Positions 9,845-18,184 of a stretch of 64,000 bases of DNA are shown in pieces. The notes beneath the pieces are model-generated. The model saw nothing but the letters and a program-made list of their open reading frames with translations. It made no database searches and was not told the DNA's origin. The stretch is from an uncultured Gemmatimonadales bacterium (GTDB lineage: Bacteria > Gemmatimonadota > Gemmatimonadetes > JACCXV01 > JAHWKZ01): NCBI GenBank assembly GCA_947259315.1, contig CAMYLR010000006.1, forward strand, positions 73,687 through 137,686, read 5' to 3'. Each line of letters begins with the position of its first letter. Position 1 is the stretch's first letter. The position numbers were made by a program, and so were the translations under genes.

Positions 9845-11881
9845 CTACCGGACGCTCCCGCGTGGCGCTAACGCGATCGTCCAGTCCGCCAGCAGCAGGA
9901 CAGCGGCCAAAACGAGCGGCCAGGGGGTACCTCCCAATCGGGCTGTTCGCGGCGCGTCGATCGAGCTTCCGGAGCGCTCATCGAAACCTGGCAGTTCGGG
10001 TAATTCGCTCCGGGTCGAGAGCGCGCCGCCGCTGGTTCGAGCGGCCGCCGCCAAGCTGGCCGTGTCGGCCCCCGTCCAAGCCAGGTCGGGGACCCACGAC
10101 TCAACGATGAAAGGCTCGCTGACCCGCCACCCGTCGGCGGCTGCCTCGGCGACGAGGCGATAGGTGCCGGGCTCAAACGGCCCAACGACGATCTCTCGCG
10201 ATTCGGCCTGAGCGGCCAAAACACCGCTCACGACTGGGGTCGACGTCTCGGGTTCGATCTCCGTCCCGCGCTCCACTCGCCACGCGATCTCACCCGCGAC
10301 ATCGGTCGCCACTCGTGCCATGAGGCGCTCGTCGACCGACAATCGCGAACCCGCCGGCATGCGTAACCCCAGCCGCTGGACCGGTGTCGCCGCCGCCAAC
10401 CAGCGACCCAACGCCTGAGTCCACTGGTCCCAAAACGTGGCCCCGGCCGCGTCACCGGATTGACCCGTGACCAGCGACCACCGGTAGTACCCGACTCCGA
10501 GCAGTGTCGCCAACCGAGTCGTCTCGCGCTCCACTACCCATGCCGCCGGTCGCGCCGCCAGCTCGAGCAACACGGTCGCGCCAACCGGCGGGGCGGGTGG
10601 GCGCACAACCAACGACTCGAGGTGCGGCCACCCGGGACTGCCGTCGGGCCCGCTGACGGTCGCTGACCCGTGTGCGGTGAGCCAAGCCATGCCATCGGCA
10701 GTCAACTCCGGGATGCCGCTGGTTCTGCCTTCCATTGAAACGATCACGTCGGCGCCCGCCAGTCGACCCCCGTGTTCACCCGGTGCCCACAGCAGACCTC
10801 GTCCACCGACATTGGCGAACCGCTCGACCCACCGCTCACCGACCGCGCCCAGCGCCTTCGGATCCCCAAACAGATATGCCACCCCGTATCGGGCGATCGA
10901 CAACGTCGACCAATCCGTTTCACTCCCACCGTCGTCAATGCGGTACAGGCCTCCCCGCCGATCGACCCAAAACACATCCACATCGCCCGCATGTAGCGCG
11001 CGAACGGCGCGCATGAACGGCGCCAGGTCCCAACCCGAAGCGAGTCCAACAACGAGTGCCCGATCCGCGCTGTCGGTCGCGCGCCACAACGCGGCCCGTC
11101 GATCATTCTCGGAAACCGGATCTTGGGCCACAGTCACGATCGCCTCGACCCGCACGACACCGGGAGCTGCGGCCGGTAGCGGAATGCGCACGACAAACCG
11201 CTCGCCGGCATCGAGTGGCGGCACTGTGCGCCGTCCGGCCGGGCGATCATCGACGGTGATCTCGAGCGTGCCCTCGGCGTCGATCGCCCGCCCCCCGACC
11301 GCAGCCACCTCGGCCACCGCTGTGGCGTCGCCGTCGCGATCCGTCTCGACACGCAGCGCCACCAACGCGGCGTCGCGGATCGTCAGCGGCTGCGGCGACC
11401 AACCGTAAACTGGGATAGTCGCTGGTTCGGCCGATCGACCGCCTGCGGCGCGACCGTCCGATAGCACGAGGATCGCGTCCGGCAACCCACTCGCCGCGGC
11501 TCCGATCGCGGCTCCGATATCGGTCGTCGACCCGCCAAACGAATCGACGCTCACGTCCCAGCCGGTCGCCCAGCGTGTAAACCCGGACCCCGTGAGCCAC
11601 TCGCGCGCAGCCTCTGCGCGGGTGACGCCATCCGGTCCCGCCACCTCCATGCTCCGTGATCGATCGACCAAGACGGTCAGCGTTCCCTGATCGCCGTTCG
11701 CGGCCCACTGCCACCCCACATCGAGTAGCGTCAGTAACAACAGCGCGGCTGCCGCCACCCTCAAGAGACCTCGTGCGGCACCGCTGCGACCAGGCGGAGA
11801 CAACACCAACCAAGCCACCACGGCGATTATGCCAACCACCAGCACCAACAACGGCGGTGGGCCCCAGCTCAGTCCGGTCAC
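9845..11881 (-). CDS. Large vWA-domain inner-membrane protein
   Basis: 678 residues from the GTG at 11881, which overlaps the Nudix stop as GTGA; a longer open frame to 12136 lies inside the Nudix gene and is disfavoured. Two N-terminal membrane helices are followed by a vWA fold with the MIDAS-type sequence VLVDRSRSM (DxSxS) and later VLSDGR. A long extracytoplasmic region contains a glutamine-amidotransferase-like alpha/beta segment (about residues 280-420). One final membrane helix (LVLAAVLLLADWTIALA) sits at the C-terminus. This TM-TM-vWA...TM plan matches the BatA/aerotolerance-type membrane proteins of FCB and PVC bacteria, usually near MoxR and DUF58 genes, which are absent here. Function is unknown; a role in envelope protein complex assembly is only inferred. 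Confidence 0.75.
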   Translation of the reverse strand: MTGLSWGPPPLLVLVVGIIAVVAWLVLSPPGRSGAARGLLRVAAAALLLLTLLDVGWQWAANGDQGTLTVLVDRSRSMEVAGPDGVTRAEAAREWLTGSGFTRWATGWDVSVDSFGGSTTDIGAAIGAAASGLPDAILVLSDGRAAGGRSAEPATIPVYGWSPQPLTIRDAALVALRVETDRDGDATAVAEVAAVGGRAIDAEGTLEITVDDRPAGRRTVPPLDAGERFVVRIPLPAAAPGVVRVEAIVTVAQDPVSENDRRAALWRATDSADRALVVGLASGWDLAPFMRAVRALHAGDVDVFWVDRRGGLYRIDDGGSETDWSTLSIARYGVAYLFGDPKALGAVGERWVERFANVGGRGLLWAPGEHGGRLAGADVIVSMEGRTSGIPELTADGMAWLTAHGSATVSGPDGSPGWPHLESLVVRPPAPPVGATVLLELAARPAAWVVERETTRLATLLGVGYYRWSLVTGQSGDAAGATFWDQWTQALGRWLAAATPVQRLGLRMPAGSRLSVDERLMARVATDVAGEIAWRVERGTEIEPETSTPVVSGVLAAQAESREIVVGPFEPGTYRLVAEAAADGWRVSEPFIVESWVPDLAWTGADTASLAAAARTSGGALSTRSELPELPGFDERSGSSIDAPRTARLGGTPWPLVLAAVLLLADWTIALAPRGSVR

Positions 11882-12336
11882 GTCGATTCGACACCCAGGT
11901 AGGCGGCCGGAATCCCCCAATCCTCCCAATGAGCGCGCAGATGACGAGCCAAAAGCGTCGGTCGAAAGTGAGTTCCCACAAACGCCTCCCGATCGAGCCA
12001 AGCCACGTCGACCAAAGTTGCTGTACCAACAACCTCGGGATCGGTACCCAGACGGGGCCGACCACCGAAACGCGTGACAGCGAACGTGCAGTCCACCACG
12101 TGCCGGTCGGGGGAACGAAACTCGCTGAGCGCCCAAAAATGACCGGCCTCGACGACGAGTCCGGTTTCTTCGTCGAACTCACGCACCAAAGCGTCCCACA
12201 TCGACTCATCCGGCTCCAGGTGGCCACCGGGCAGGACCCAGTACTCTTCCTCGTGCTTCCGGTGCAGCGTACACAGCAGCGCGTGCTCCCAGAAGCACGC
12301 ACCCTGGACCCGCACTTCGATCACGGGTCGGGTCAT
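11878..12336 (-). CDS. Nudix hydrolase
   Basis: 152 residues with a perfect Nudix box (GX5EX7REUXEEXGU). The box spans residues about 37-59, beginning GGHLEPDE and ending REFDEETGL; these residues bind Mg2+ and hydrolyse a nucleoside diphosphate linked to another group. An NGEE-like substrate specificity tag was not recognised, so the substrate is unknown. It begins 2 bases downstream of rex and its stop overlaps the vWA gene, so rex, the Nudix hydrolase and the vWA gene probably share a transcript that Rex controls. The start ATG at 12336 directly follows the rex stop. Confidence 0.9.
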   Translation of the reverse strand: MTRPVIEVRVQGACFWEHALLCTLHRKHEEEYWVLPGGHLEPDESMWDALVREFDEETGLVVEAGHFWALSEFRSPDRHVVDCTFAVTRFGGRPRLGTDPEVVGTATLVDVAWLDREAFVGTHFRPTLLARHLRAHWEDWGIPAAYLGVEST

Positions 12337-12338
12337 GG

Positions 12339-12974
12339 TTATGCTCCGTTCTCGTGCGTCAGCGCGAAGGCAAGGCTTTCAAGCTCGATCTCCAAGTTGA
12401 CGTTGCGCAACGTGATTCCGGGCGGAACCTGGAGTCGGGTCGGGGCGAAGTTCAGGATCGCTTCCACGCCGGATGCGATCAGGCGATCCGCAACTTGCTG
12501 AGCGCTGACGGCCGGTGTGACGATGATCCCCATCTCGACCTGAGAGGTGCGCATCACGCGATCCATCGATTCGATGTCTTCAACGACTAGCCGGCCCCAG
12601 CGTTGGCCGATCTTGTCTGGATCGTTGTCAAAAATGGCCGCAACATCGAAGCCCTGGCCGCGAAAACCATCATAGAAGAACAGCGCCGCGCCCAGCTTCC
12701 CCGCGCCAACGAGGCCCACCCGCCAGCGACGCCCTAGCCCGAGGATCTCGGTCACCCGCTCCCGGAGCTCCGACACGGGATACCCGAGACCGCGCTTGCC
12801 AAACGACCCAAAGTGCGAAAGATCTTTTCGTACCTGCGCCGGGGTCACACCTCCGCGCTCGGCCAGATCGCCACTCGAAACGGTCGTCTTCCCGGCGAGC
12901 TCAAACGCGTCGAGAACGCGCAAGTAGAGACTCAGTCGACGAACAGCGGACTCAGAGATCTTCGCGGGGCACAT
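12339..12974 (-). CDS. rex: Redox-sensing transcriptional repressor Rex
   Basis: 211-residue dimeric repressor that senses the NADH/NAD+ ratio. The N-terminal ~75 residues form a winged helix (SESAVRRLSLYLRVLDAFEL, then VRKDLSHFGSFGKRGLGYPV, the Rex DNA-binding hallmark). A Rossmann fold follows with VGLVGAGKLGAAL and the C-terminal domain-swapped helix LEIELESLAFALTHE. A near-ideal Rex operator overlaps its own transcription start (13002-13019), which shows autoregulation. The operator also lies between this gene and the divergent MFS transporter. The ATG at 12974 lacks a strong ribosome site, but the N-terminus matches the family. Confidence 0.97.
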   Translation of the reverse strand: MCPAKISESAVRRLSLYLRVLDAFELAGKTTVSSGDLAERGGVTPAQVRKDLSHFGSFGKRGLGYPVSELRERVTEILGLGRRWRVGLVGAGKLGAALFFYDGFRGQGFDVAAIFDNDPDKIGQRWGRLVVEDIESMDRVMRTSQVEMGIIVTPAVSAQQVADRLIASGVEAILNFAPTRLQVPPGITLRNVNLEIELESLAFALTHENGA

Positions 12975-13001
12975 GTTGAATGAGGGCTGGAAAGCGTTCG
13001 T

Positions 13002-13019
13002 TTGTGATTGATTTCACAA
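13002..13019. promoter_or_regulatory. Rex operator (ROP)
   Basis: The 18-base perfect 6-6-6 palindrome TTGTGATTGATTTCACAA matches the published Rex consensus TTGTGAAnnnnTTCACAA at both half-sites. It lies just downstream of the -10 of the rex promoter, so bound Rex would block initiation. It is also 80 bases upstream of the divergent MFS gene, which may therefore be co-regulated. Confidence 0.92.
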
Positions 13020-13027
13020 GCAAAGTC

Positions 13028-13057
13028 AGTATACGAGCCGTCGCCAGAGCCGGTCAA
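13028..13057 (-). promoter_or_regulatory. Sigma-70 type promoter of rex
   Basis: On the minus strand, TTGACC (13057-13052) is separated by 18 bases from TATACT (13033-13028). The Rex operator begins 8 bases downstream, covering the expected transcription start. The spacing and -10 are close to consensus. Confidence 0.75.
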
Positions 13058-13098
13058 GCGGCTTATTGTTCGGTTCGCCTAAGATCGGAGGCTCATAG

Positions 13099-14463
13099 GT
13101 GCTGTCGGCTCAAAGGAGTACCAACCGCTTGCTGAACAGATTTGGTCTCGATCGGCCGGAGCTAAAGGCTTGGGCCTTCTACGACTGGGCTAACTCGGCG
13201 TTCTTTCTCACGGTCGTGACCATCTTCCCGATCTTCTTTCTCGATGTCGCAGCCGTTGGGTTGCCGAGCGCAGTCGGTGCCGAGCGGTTTTCGTGGGCCA
13301 CCTCGCTGGCGTTGATGACTGTCGCGCTGGCGGCACCCGTTCTTGGCGCGATGGCCGACTATGGGGGCTTCAAGAAGCGCTTCCTAGGATCCTTCCTGGC
13401 GCTTGGTGCGACAGCTACGGCGTGCATGTTCTTCATCCACCAGGGTCAGTGGCTGTTCGCGGTGGTGTTGTTTGGGCTGGCGAACATCGGCGTTCAGGGC
13501 AGCGTCGTCTTCTACGATTCGCTGCTGCCACACGTCGCCCGGGCGGATGAGGTCGATCGGGTATCCGCTGCGGGGTTCGCGCTCGGCTACCTGGGTAGCG
13601 CGATGTTGCTCGCGCTGCAGATGATATGGATCCTCAAACCGGCCTGGTTCGGGCTTCCCAGCGGCGCCGGGATAACACCGGACCAAGCGTCGCTCCCGGT
13701 GCGACTGGCGTTTGTCTCAGTGGCCGTGTGGTGGGTCGGATTCGCGATCCCGCTCTTTCGGCGCGTGCCTGAGCCGGTACCGCAGCTCGAGGCGGATGAA
13801 CGGCCAGGCCAGAACCCGTTCGCGGTCGCGATCCAACGGCTTCGGGAGACGTTTCACGAGCTTCGCACGTATCGCCATGCGTTTCTGATGCTGGTCGCAT
13901 TCCTGATCTACAACGATGGCATCGGGACGATCGTCCGCATGGCAACGTTGTTCGGCATGGAGATCGGGATCGAGCGCGGCGTCTTGATCGGTGCGATCCT
14001 GCTAGTCCAGGTCATCGGCGTCCCGTTCGCGTTGCTGTTCGGCAGGTTGGCCGGCCGGATCGGAGCCAAGCGCGCGATCCTTGTTGGTCTGTCGATCTAC
14101 ACCGGGGTCGCGTCGTTCGCCTACTTCATCGACTCGGCGATCGAGTTCTTCGCGCTCGCGATCTTTGTCGGGATGGTCCAGGGCGGATGTCAGGCGTTGA
14201 GCCGATCGCTGTTCGCGAGCATGATCCCGCGTCACAAATCGTCCGAGTTTTTCGGCTTTTACGGCGTTCTGGAGAAGTTCGCCGGCGTGCTCGGGCCGGC
14301 GATCTTCGGCCTGACGATCCGGTTGACGGGGTCTAGTCGGGAGGCCATTCTGTCGATCATCGCCTTTTTTGTGATTGGCGCGCTGCTGCTCAGCAGGGTC
14401 AACGTCGAGGCTGGACGAGCCGCCGCGCGACGCGCCGATGAGGGTCGTCCCGTCTCTGGCTGA
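13099..14463 (+). CDS. MFS transporter, UMF1/Atg22-like family
   Basis: 454-residue integral membrane protein with about 12 hydrophobic segments. The N-terminal AWAFYDWANSAFF motif is the hallmark of the UMF1 (unknown major facilitator 1) family related to yeast vacuolar effluxer Atg22; members are presumed to export small solutes, possibly amino acids. A GRLAGRIGAKRAI segment is the inter-helix MFS motif A region. The start is GTG at 13099 with a CGGAGG ribosome site 7 bases before it. It is one of only two plus-strand genes here and is divergent from rex across a Rex operator, so redox control is plausible. It ends convergently with rsmA. Confidence 0.9.
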   Translation: MLSAQRSTNRLLNRFGLDRPELKAWAFYDWANSAFFLTVVTIFPIFFLDVAAVGLPSAVGAERFSWATSLALMTVALAAPVLGAMADYGGFKKRFLGSFLALGATATACMFFIHQGQWLFAVVLFGLANIGVQGSVVFYDSLLPHVARADEVDRVSAAGFALGYLGSAMLLALQMIWILKPAWFGLPSGAGITPDQASLPVRLAFVSVAVWWVGFAIPLFRRVPEPVPQLEADERPGQNPFAVAIQRLRETFHELRTYRHAFLMLVAFLIYNDGIGTIVRMATLFGMEIGIERGVLIGAILLVQVIGVPFALLFGRLAGRIGAKRAILVGLSIYTGVASFAYFIDSAIEFFALAIFVGMVQGGCQALSRSLFASMIPRHKSSEFFGFYGVLEKFAGVLGPAIFGLTIRLTGSSREAILSIIAFFVIGALLLSRVNVEAGRAAARRADEGRPVSG

Positions 14464-14470
14464 AGCCAGG

Positions 14471-14733
14471 TTTTCCACAGTTGTCCACAAGCCCCCCACG
14501 GCTCGGTCTTGATCGACACCAGAGCTCGAGACCCTGACCGGGCGTCAACTCGCGGGATCAGAGCCACCATCCCTGGTGTCACCGCGATATCGCTCTTTCC
14601 CATAACGACTTGTGCCCCTGAACCTCGAATCGCGCCTTAGGAGACCGGGGCTATCTCGATGATGGCCAACCGCCTCCACCTCGCGTGGAAGTGCCACCGA
14701 GGTAGCGCTCGTTTACACCCCTGATGTGGAAAA
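14471..14733. other. Convergent intergenic region with DnaA-box-like 9-mers
   Basis: The 294 bases between the MFS gene and rsmA hold no convincing gene. They contain TTTTCCACA at 14471-14479 and TTGTCCACA at 14481-14489 on the plus strand, and TTTTCCACA again on the minus strand at 14733-14725. Two of the three fit the TTWTNCACA DnaA box; the third has one mismatch. An 8-base inverted repeat (GACACCAG 14515-14522 / CTGGTGTC 14573-14580) lies between them. No AT-rich unwinding element or dnaA neighbour is seen, so this is a possible DnaA-titration or regulatory cluster rather than a recognised origin. Confidence 0.35.
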
Positions 14734-14757
14734 CGACGTGCTTCGAGCGATCCGAAT

Positions 14758-15582
14758 TCAGTCCGCCGAGGGGCCCGCGATCTCGGCTAGCGATCGCTCA
14801 AGCGCTAGCCACTCCTCGATATCGAGGGTCTCGGGGCGGCGCGACAGATCGATCCGGGTGGTGTCGGCGATAGCCGCCGCCTCGGCCGCGGTGAGCTTCC
14901 AGGGCGGCGCCGTGCGCAGGCTCTTCTGAAGCTGTTTGCGGCGTCGCGCAAAAAGCTCCCGTACGAGCGATCGGACCCTTTGACGGCGAGCCGCATCCAG
15001 TTCCCACCGGTCGTGCGGGATCAGCCGAACGACGGTCGACTGAACGCTCGGCGCAGGCCGGAATGCGCCCGAGCGGACGTGGAACAGCGCCTCAACGTCG
15101 GCGACCAGCTTCACCCCTACCGTCAGTGCGCCGTTCTGCTTCGAGCCTGGCTCTGCGACCAAACGCTCGGCGACCTCACGTTGGACCATCAAGACGAGCT
15201 CCGCGATCCCCGCGCTCGGCACTTGGTCAAGCAGGTGAAACACGATCGGCGAGGTAATCGCGTACGGCACATTCCCGATCACGTACCAGTTACCGCTGCT
15301 GGCCGGTTCGAGCCGATACTCGAGGATGTCAGCCCGCACAACCTGGAGCCGGCCTTCGCCTCCCCACCTGGAGGCGAGCTCGGCTACCAGCGATCGATCG
15401 ATCTCGACGGCTGTCACACGCCAATCGTTGGCCAACAAATGCTCGGTCAGCGCGCCCTTGCCAGGACCGATCTCCAGCACGTCGGCGCCGGGCGGTGCAC
15501 GAAGCGCAGCCGCGATCCGTGCAGCCATTTTGCGGTCATGCAGAAAATGCTGGGAGAGGCGCGGCCGACCGCGCCGAATCAC
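14758..15582 (-). CDS. rsmA: 16S rRNA dimethyladenosine transferase RsmA/KsgA
   Basis: SAM-dependent enzyme that dimethylates A1518 and A1519 of 16S rRNA late in small-subunit assembly. 274 residues, normal length. It opens with the family QHFL motif (LSQHFLHD). SAM motif I is VLEIGPGKGALTEHL, the acidic loop is VTAVEIDRSLV, and the catalytic NLPY position reads NVPYAITSPI. The C-terminal helical domain (VRSLVRELFARRRKQLQKSL) is complete. The start is GTG at 15582, overlapping the STAS stop as GTGA. Confidence 0.96.
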   Translation of the reverse strand: MIRRGRPRLSQHFLHDRKMAARIAAALRAPPGADVLEIGPGKGALTEHLLANDWRVTAVEIDRSLVAELASRWGGEGRLQVVRADILEYRLEPASSGNWYVIGNVPYAITSPIVFHLLDQVPSAGIAELVLMVQREVAERLVAEPGSKQNGALTVGVKLVADVEALFHVRSGAFRPAPSVQSTVVRLIPHDRWELDAARRQRVRSLVRELFARRRKQLQKSLRTAPPWKLTAAEAAAIADTTRIDLSRRPETLDIEEWLALERSLAEIAGPSAD

Positions 15583-15950
15583 TGCGGCAGCCGAGTCGCC
15601 GCAGCCACTGTGTCAGCAAAGCGGAAATGTCGATCGATGTGGAGCTCCCTGATCAGCTCGGAGAACCGTTGCGGAAAAGCGACGATCGTCAGCTCACCAC
15701 CAACAGAGTGGCACCGCTCGTTCATGCGATAGAGAAGCGCCAGCCCGGGCGTGTCGATGTAAACAACGTGACTGAAGTCGAGCACGATGTTGGCGTCCTG
15801 ATCCGACGTTTTGAGCGTCTGTTCGATCACCTGGCGAAGCCGCGGTACGGTGGTCGCAACCAGGTCGCCGGTTACCTCGACGACGGTCGGCCCCCCGTCG
15901 GCGGAGGGCTTGACCTCCATTTCGAGGGGTGCCTCAACCGGATCGGTCAT
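15579..15950 (-). CDS. STAS-domain protein (anti-sigma factor antagonist-like)
   Basis: 123 residues forming a single STAS domain of the SpoIIAA/RsbV type, which regulates partner-switching pathways by binding an anti-sigma kinase. Visible are the EVTGDLVATTVPRLRQ first strand-helix and VVYIDTPGLALLYRM. The family phosphoacceptor Ser (SpoIIAA Ser58 in DSSGL) is replaced by Thr67 and followed by Pro (DTPGL). Phosphorylation, if any, would be on Thr, as in RsbR-type proteins. No kinase or sigma partner lies nearby; it sits between rsmA and an aminotransferase with 4-base overlaps on both sides. The role is unproven. Confidence 0.85.
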   Translation of the reverse strand: MTDPVEAPLEMEVKPSADGGPTVVEVTGDLVATTVPRLRQVIEQTLKTSDQDANIVLDFSHVVYIDTPGLALLYRMNERCHSVGGELTIVAFPQRFSELIRELHIDRHFRFADTVAAATRLPQ

Positions 15951-17140
15951 CCGACCCCCAGCCGAACAGCGGCCTTTCCGAGCCGCTCGAGCGCTTCGGT
16001 TAGCGCCTCCTCGGTGGTTGCAAAAGACAAGCGAACAAAACGATCGGCGCCAAAGGCTTCGCCAGGCACCAACGCCAGTCGCTCGTTATCGAGCAGGTCC
16101 AAGCACAAGCCGGTCGAGTTGGCACCGAGCGAATCACACCATGGACCGGCGTCGATCCAAAGATAGAACGCGCCGTCCGGCGGATACGGCGTGAGCCCGG
16201 GGATTGCGCTGACCCCTTTGAGCAGGAGATCTCGGCGTCGATCGAAGGCCGACACCATCTCCTTGACGGCACGGTCTCGCGCCGCATGTTGGTCCAGCGC
16301 GGCGAGCGCCGCATACTGACAAGGCAAGGCGGTATTGGTGTTTACGTGACCCTGTAGCCGCGTCATGGCCGCGATCACGTCCGACGGTCCGACGGCGTAG
16401 CCAACCCTCCATCCGGTCATCGCGAAGGCTTTCGAGAACCCATTGACGAGAATGATCCGCTCGTAGTCGCGCGCCCTCGATGCGACCGATGCGTGCTCGG
16501 TGTCATAGACGATCGCGTGATAGATCTCGTCGGAGATGATCCATGCGTCGTGCCGGGCGGCAACGGCGATGATGCGATCGAGCTCTGCGTCGCTCAACAC
16601 CGCCCCCGACGGGTTGCTGGGCGAATTCAGCACCAGCCCCCGGGCGCCCGACCGGAAGAGCGCGGCCAGTTCATCGGGGTCGGGTTTAAAGCCATCTGCG
16701 GCTCTCGTCTCGAGTATCACCGGCACCGCTCGCGCCAGGTGGGCGATAGGCGGATACGACACCCAGTACGGCGTCGGGATGACGATCCTGCTGCCCGGAC
16801 CGAACAACGTAAAGATCGCGTTGAACAACGCTTGTTTGGCCCCAACAGTGACCAACACTTGATCCGATGTATACGCACCACCACACTCTCGGCCGAGGTA
16901 CGCAGCCACAGCCGCTCGCAGCGGCATGAGACCAGCCGCCGGTGGGTAGTGGGTCTGACCATCGCGAATCGCCTCGACTCCAGCCTCGGCGATAAACCCA
17001 GGTGTGTCGAAGTCCGGCTCGCCCGCAGATAGGGAAATGACCGGTACACCTGCCGCCTTTAGCTCGGCGGCTCGCCGAGTCATGCCCAGTGTCGCCGATT
17101 CCTCGACACCACCGAGGTTGGCGTAAACCTGCTGAGTCAC
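15947..17140 (-). CDS. aspC: Class I/II PLP aminotransferase (aspartate aminotransferase type)
   Basis: 397-residue fold-type I aminotransferase of the AspAT Ib group. It has the N-terminal SLSAGEPDFDTPGF, VLNSPSNPSGAVLSDAEL (substrate and PLP binding), WIISDEIYHAIVYD (Asp pairs with the PLP nitrogen) and the PLP lysine in GFSKAFAMTGWRVGY. The C-terminal VRLSFA contains the Arg that holds the carboxylate. It most likely interconverts aspartate and oxaloacetate or a related pair; exact specificity cannot be read. It overlaps coaD upstream and the STAS gene downstream by 4 bases. Confidence 0.9.
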   Translation of the reverse strand: MTQQVYANLGGVEESATLGMTRRAAELKAAGVPVISLSAGEPDFDTPGFIAEAGVEAIRDGQTHYPPAAGLMPLRAAVAAYLGRECGGAYTSDQVLVTVGAKQALFNAIFTLFGPGSRIVIPTPYWVSYPPIAHLARAVPVILETRAADGFKPDPDELAALFRSGARGLVLNSPSNPSGAVLSDAELDRIIAVAARHDAWIISDEIYHAIVYDTEHASVASRARDYERIILVNGFSKAFAMTGWRVGYAVGPSDVIAAMTRLQGHVNTNTALPCQYAALAALDQHAARDRAVKEMVSAFDRRRDLLLKGVSAIPGLTPYPPDGAFYLWIDAGPWCDSLGANSTGLCLDLLDNERLALVPGEAFGADRFVRLSFATTEEALTEALERLGKAAVRLGVG

Positions 17141-17649
17141 AGCTTGGTTTCGATCTCAAACTTGGCGGCCAATCTCTCAGCCACAGGTGGCGCGACAAAA
17201 GCCGCGACATCACCACCCAACCGCGCCACCTCGCGGACCAGACTCGAGCTCAGGAATGAGTGCGTGGCATCGGGGGCCATAAACAGGATCTCGATCTCGG
17301 GAGCCAGATGCTTGTTCATCAAGGCCATTTGAAACTCAAACTCGAAGTCGGAGACCGCGCGCAAGCCGCGCAGGATGATCGACGCGCCACAACTGCGGGC
17401 GAATTCGACGGTGAGTCCATCGAACGATTCAATCCGGACTCGCGGATCGCTCCCCAAGACCTCGGTCAGCATGGCGACCCGTTCGTCGATCGAGAACAGT
17501 GGACGCTTATCCGTGTCCGCGGCGACCCCGACGACGAGCGTATCCACCACCGTCAGCGCTCTGGTGATCAGGTCCTCGTGGCCTCGCGTCACCGGATCGA
17601 ACGTCCCCGGGTAGAGCCCGATGGGCCGATCGGTAGTCATTGCGTTCAC
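17137..17649 (-). CDS. coaD: Phosphopantetheine adenylyltransferase
   Basis: Catalyses the fourth step of CoA synthesis, joining AMP to 4'-phosphopantetheine. 170 residues. The N-terminal nucleotidyltransferase motif GTFDPVTRGH carries the T/HxGH signature (TRGH), with SIILRGLRAVSDFEFE and the second motif SFLSSSLVRE. The GTG at 17649 overlaps the rsmD stop as GTGA; an ATG at 17640 is an alternative. Pairing with rsmD upstream is a very common bacterial arrangement and supports both calls. Confidence 0.97.
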   Translation of the reverse strand: MNAMTTDRPIGLYPGTFDPVTRGHEDLITRALTVVDTLVVGVAADTDKRPLFSIDERVAMLTEVLGSDPRVRIESFDGLTVEFARSCGASIILRGLRAVSDFEFEFQMALMNKHLAPEIEILFMAPDATHSFLSSSLVREVARLGGDVAAFVAPPVAERLAAKFEIETKL

Positions 17650-18179
17650 TGCCGCCAGAAGAACGTCACGCCGGTATCACCGTAGCGCCGGGTGTCTGAG
17701 GTCGTGGATGACTCGCCGAGGGACCCGTCCGCGGCGTGCTCGATGACGCACACCGAGGTCCACCAATCCCGTTCCACCACCCCATCGACAAGTGGCTCCA
17801 GGCCGGTTGCATACGGAGGATCGCAGAATACCATGTCGTAAGTGGCCCCATCTTCGACGATTTGACGGCAATAGTCCAGTACATCGAGGGCTACGATCTC
17901 GAGTCGCTCGTCGAGATCCAGCTCTGCGACGTTACGTTCGAGCGCTGCCCGAGCGCTTGGATCCCGCTCTACGCAGGTCGCTCTCAGCGCACCCCGGCTC
18001 AATGCCTCGATCGCCAATGCTCCGGTACCCGCGTAGAGATCGAGCACTCGCGCTCCTTTCACAACGTCGCCAAGGATGTTGAAGATCGCCTCACGCACCC
18101 GATCCGAGGTCGGCCGCAGGCCGGTCACTCGCGCACTGTGTAGTCGGCGCCCGCGAAGTTGACCGGCGATGACACGCAC
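17646..18179 (-). CDS. rsmD: 16S rRNA (guanine966-N2)-methyltransferase RsmD
   Basis: 177-residue SAM methyltransferase acting on 16S rRNA G966. It has the family N-terminus MRVIAGQLRGRRL, LRPTSDRVREAIFNIL, SAM motif I LDLYAGTGALAIEALSRGA and catalytic motif IV CDPPY. It starts 5 bases downstream of recJ and overlaps coaD. Assignment is firm from the standard motifs and the rsmD-coaD order. Confidence 0.95.
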   Translation of the reverse strand: MRVIAGQLRGRRLHSARVTGLRPTSDRVREAIFNILGDVVKGARVLDLYAGTGALAIEALSRGALRATCVERDPSARAALERNVAELDLDERLEIVALDVLDYCRQIVEDGATYDMVFCDPPYATGLEPLVDGVVERDWWTSVCVIEHAADGSLGESSTTSDTRRYGDTGVTFFWRQ

Positions 18180-18184
18180 AATCG

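Noticed and set aside
10677-11408. Long plus-strand open frame of 243 codons within the vWA gene
   Set aside because: It is the antisense frame of a gene with clear domains; Ser/Arg-rich composition is typical of a GC-rich shadow.
14259-14603. Minus-strand open frame of 114 codons overlapping the MFS gene
   Set aside because: Antisense to a clear membrane protein; its composition is that of a GC-rich shadow frame and no family was recognised.
14464-14757. Chromosome origin oriC
   Set aside because: DnaA-like boxes exist, but there is no dnaA/rpmH neighbour, no AT-rich element and no switch in gene orientation across the region.
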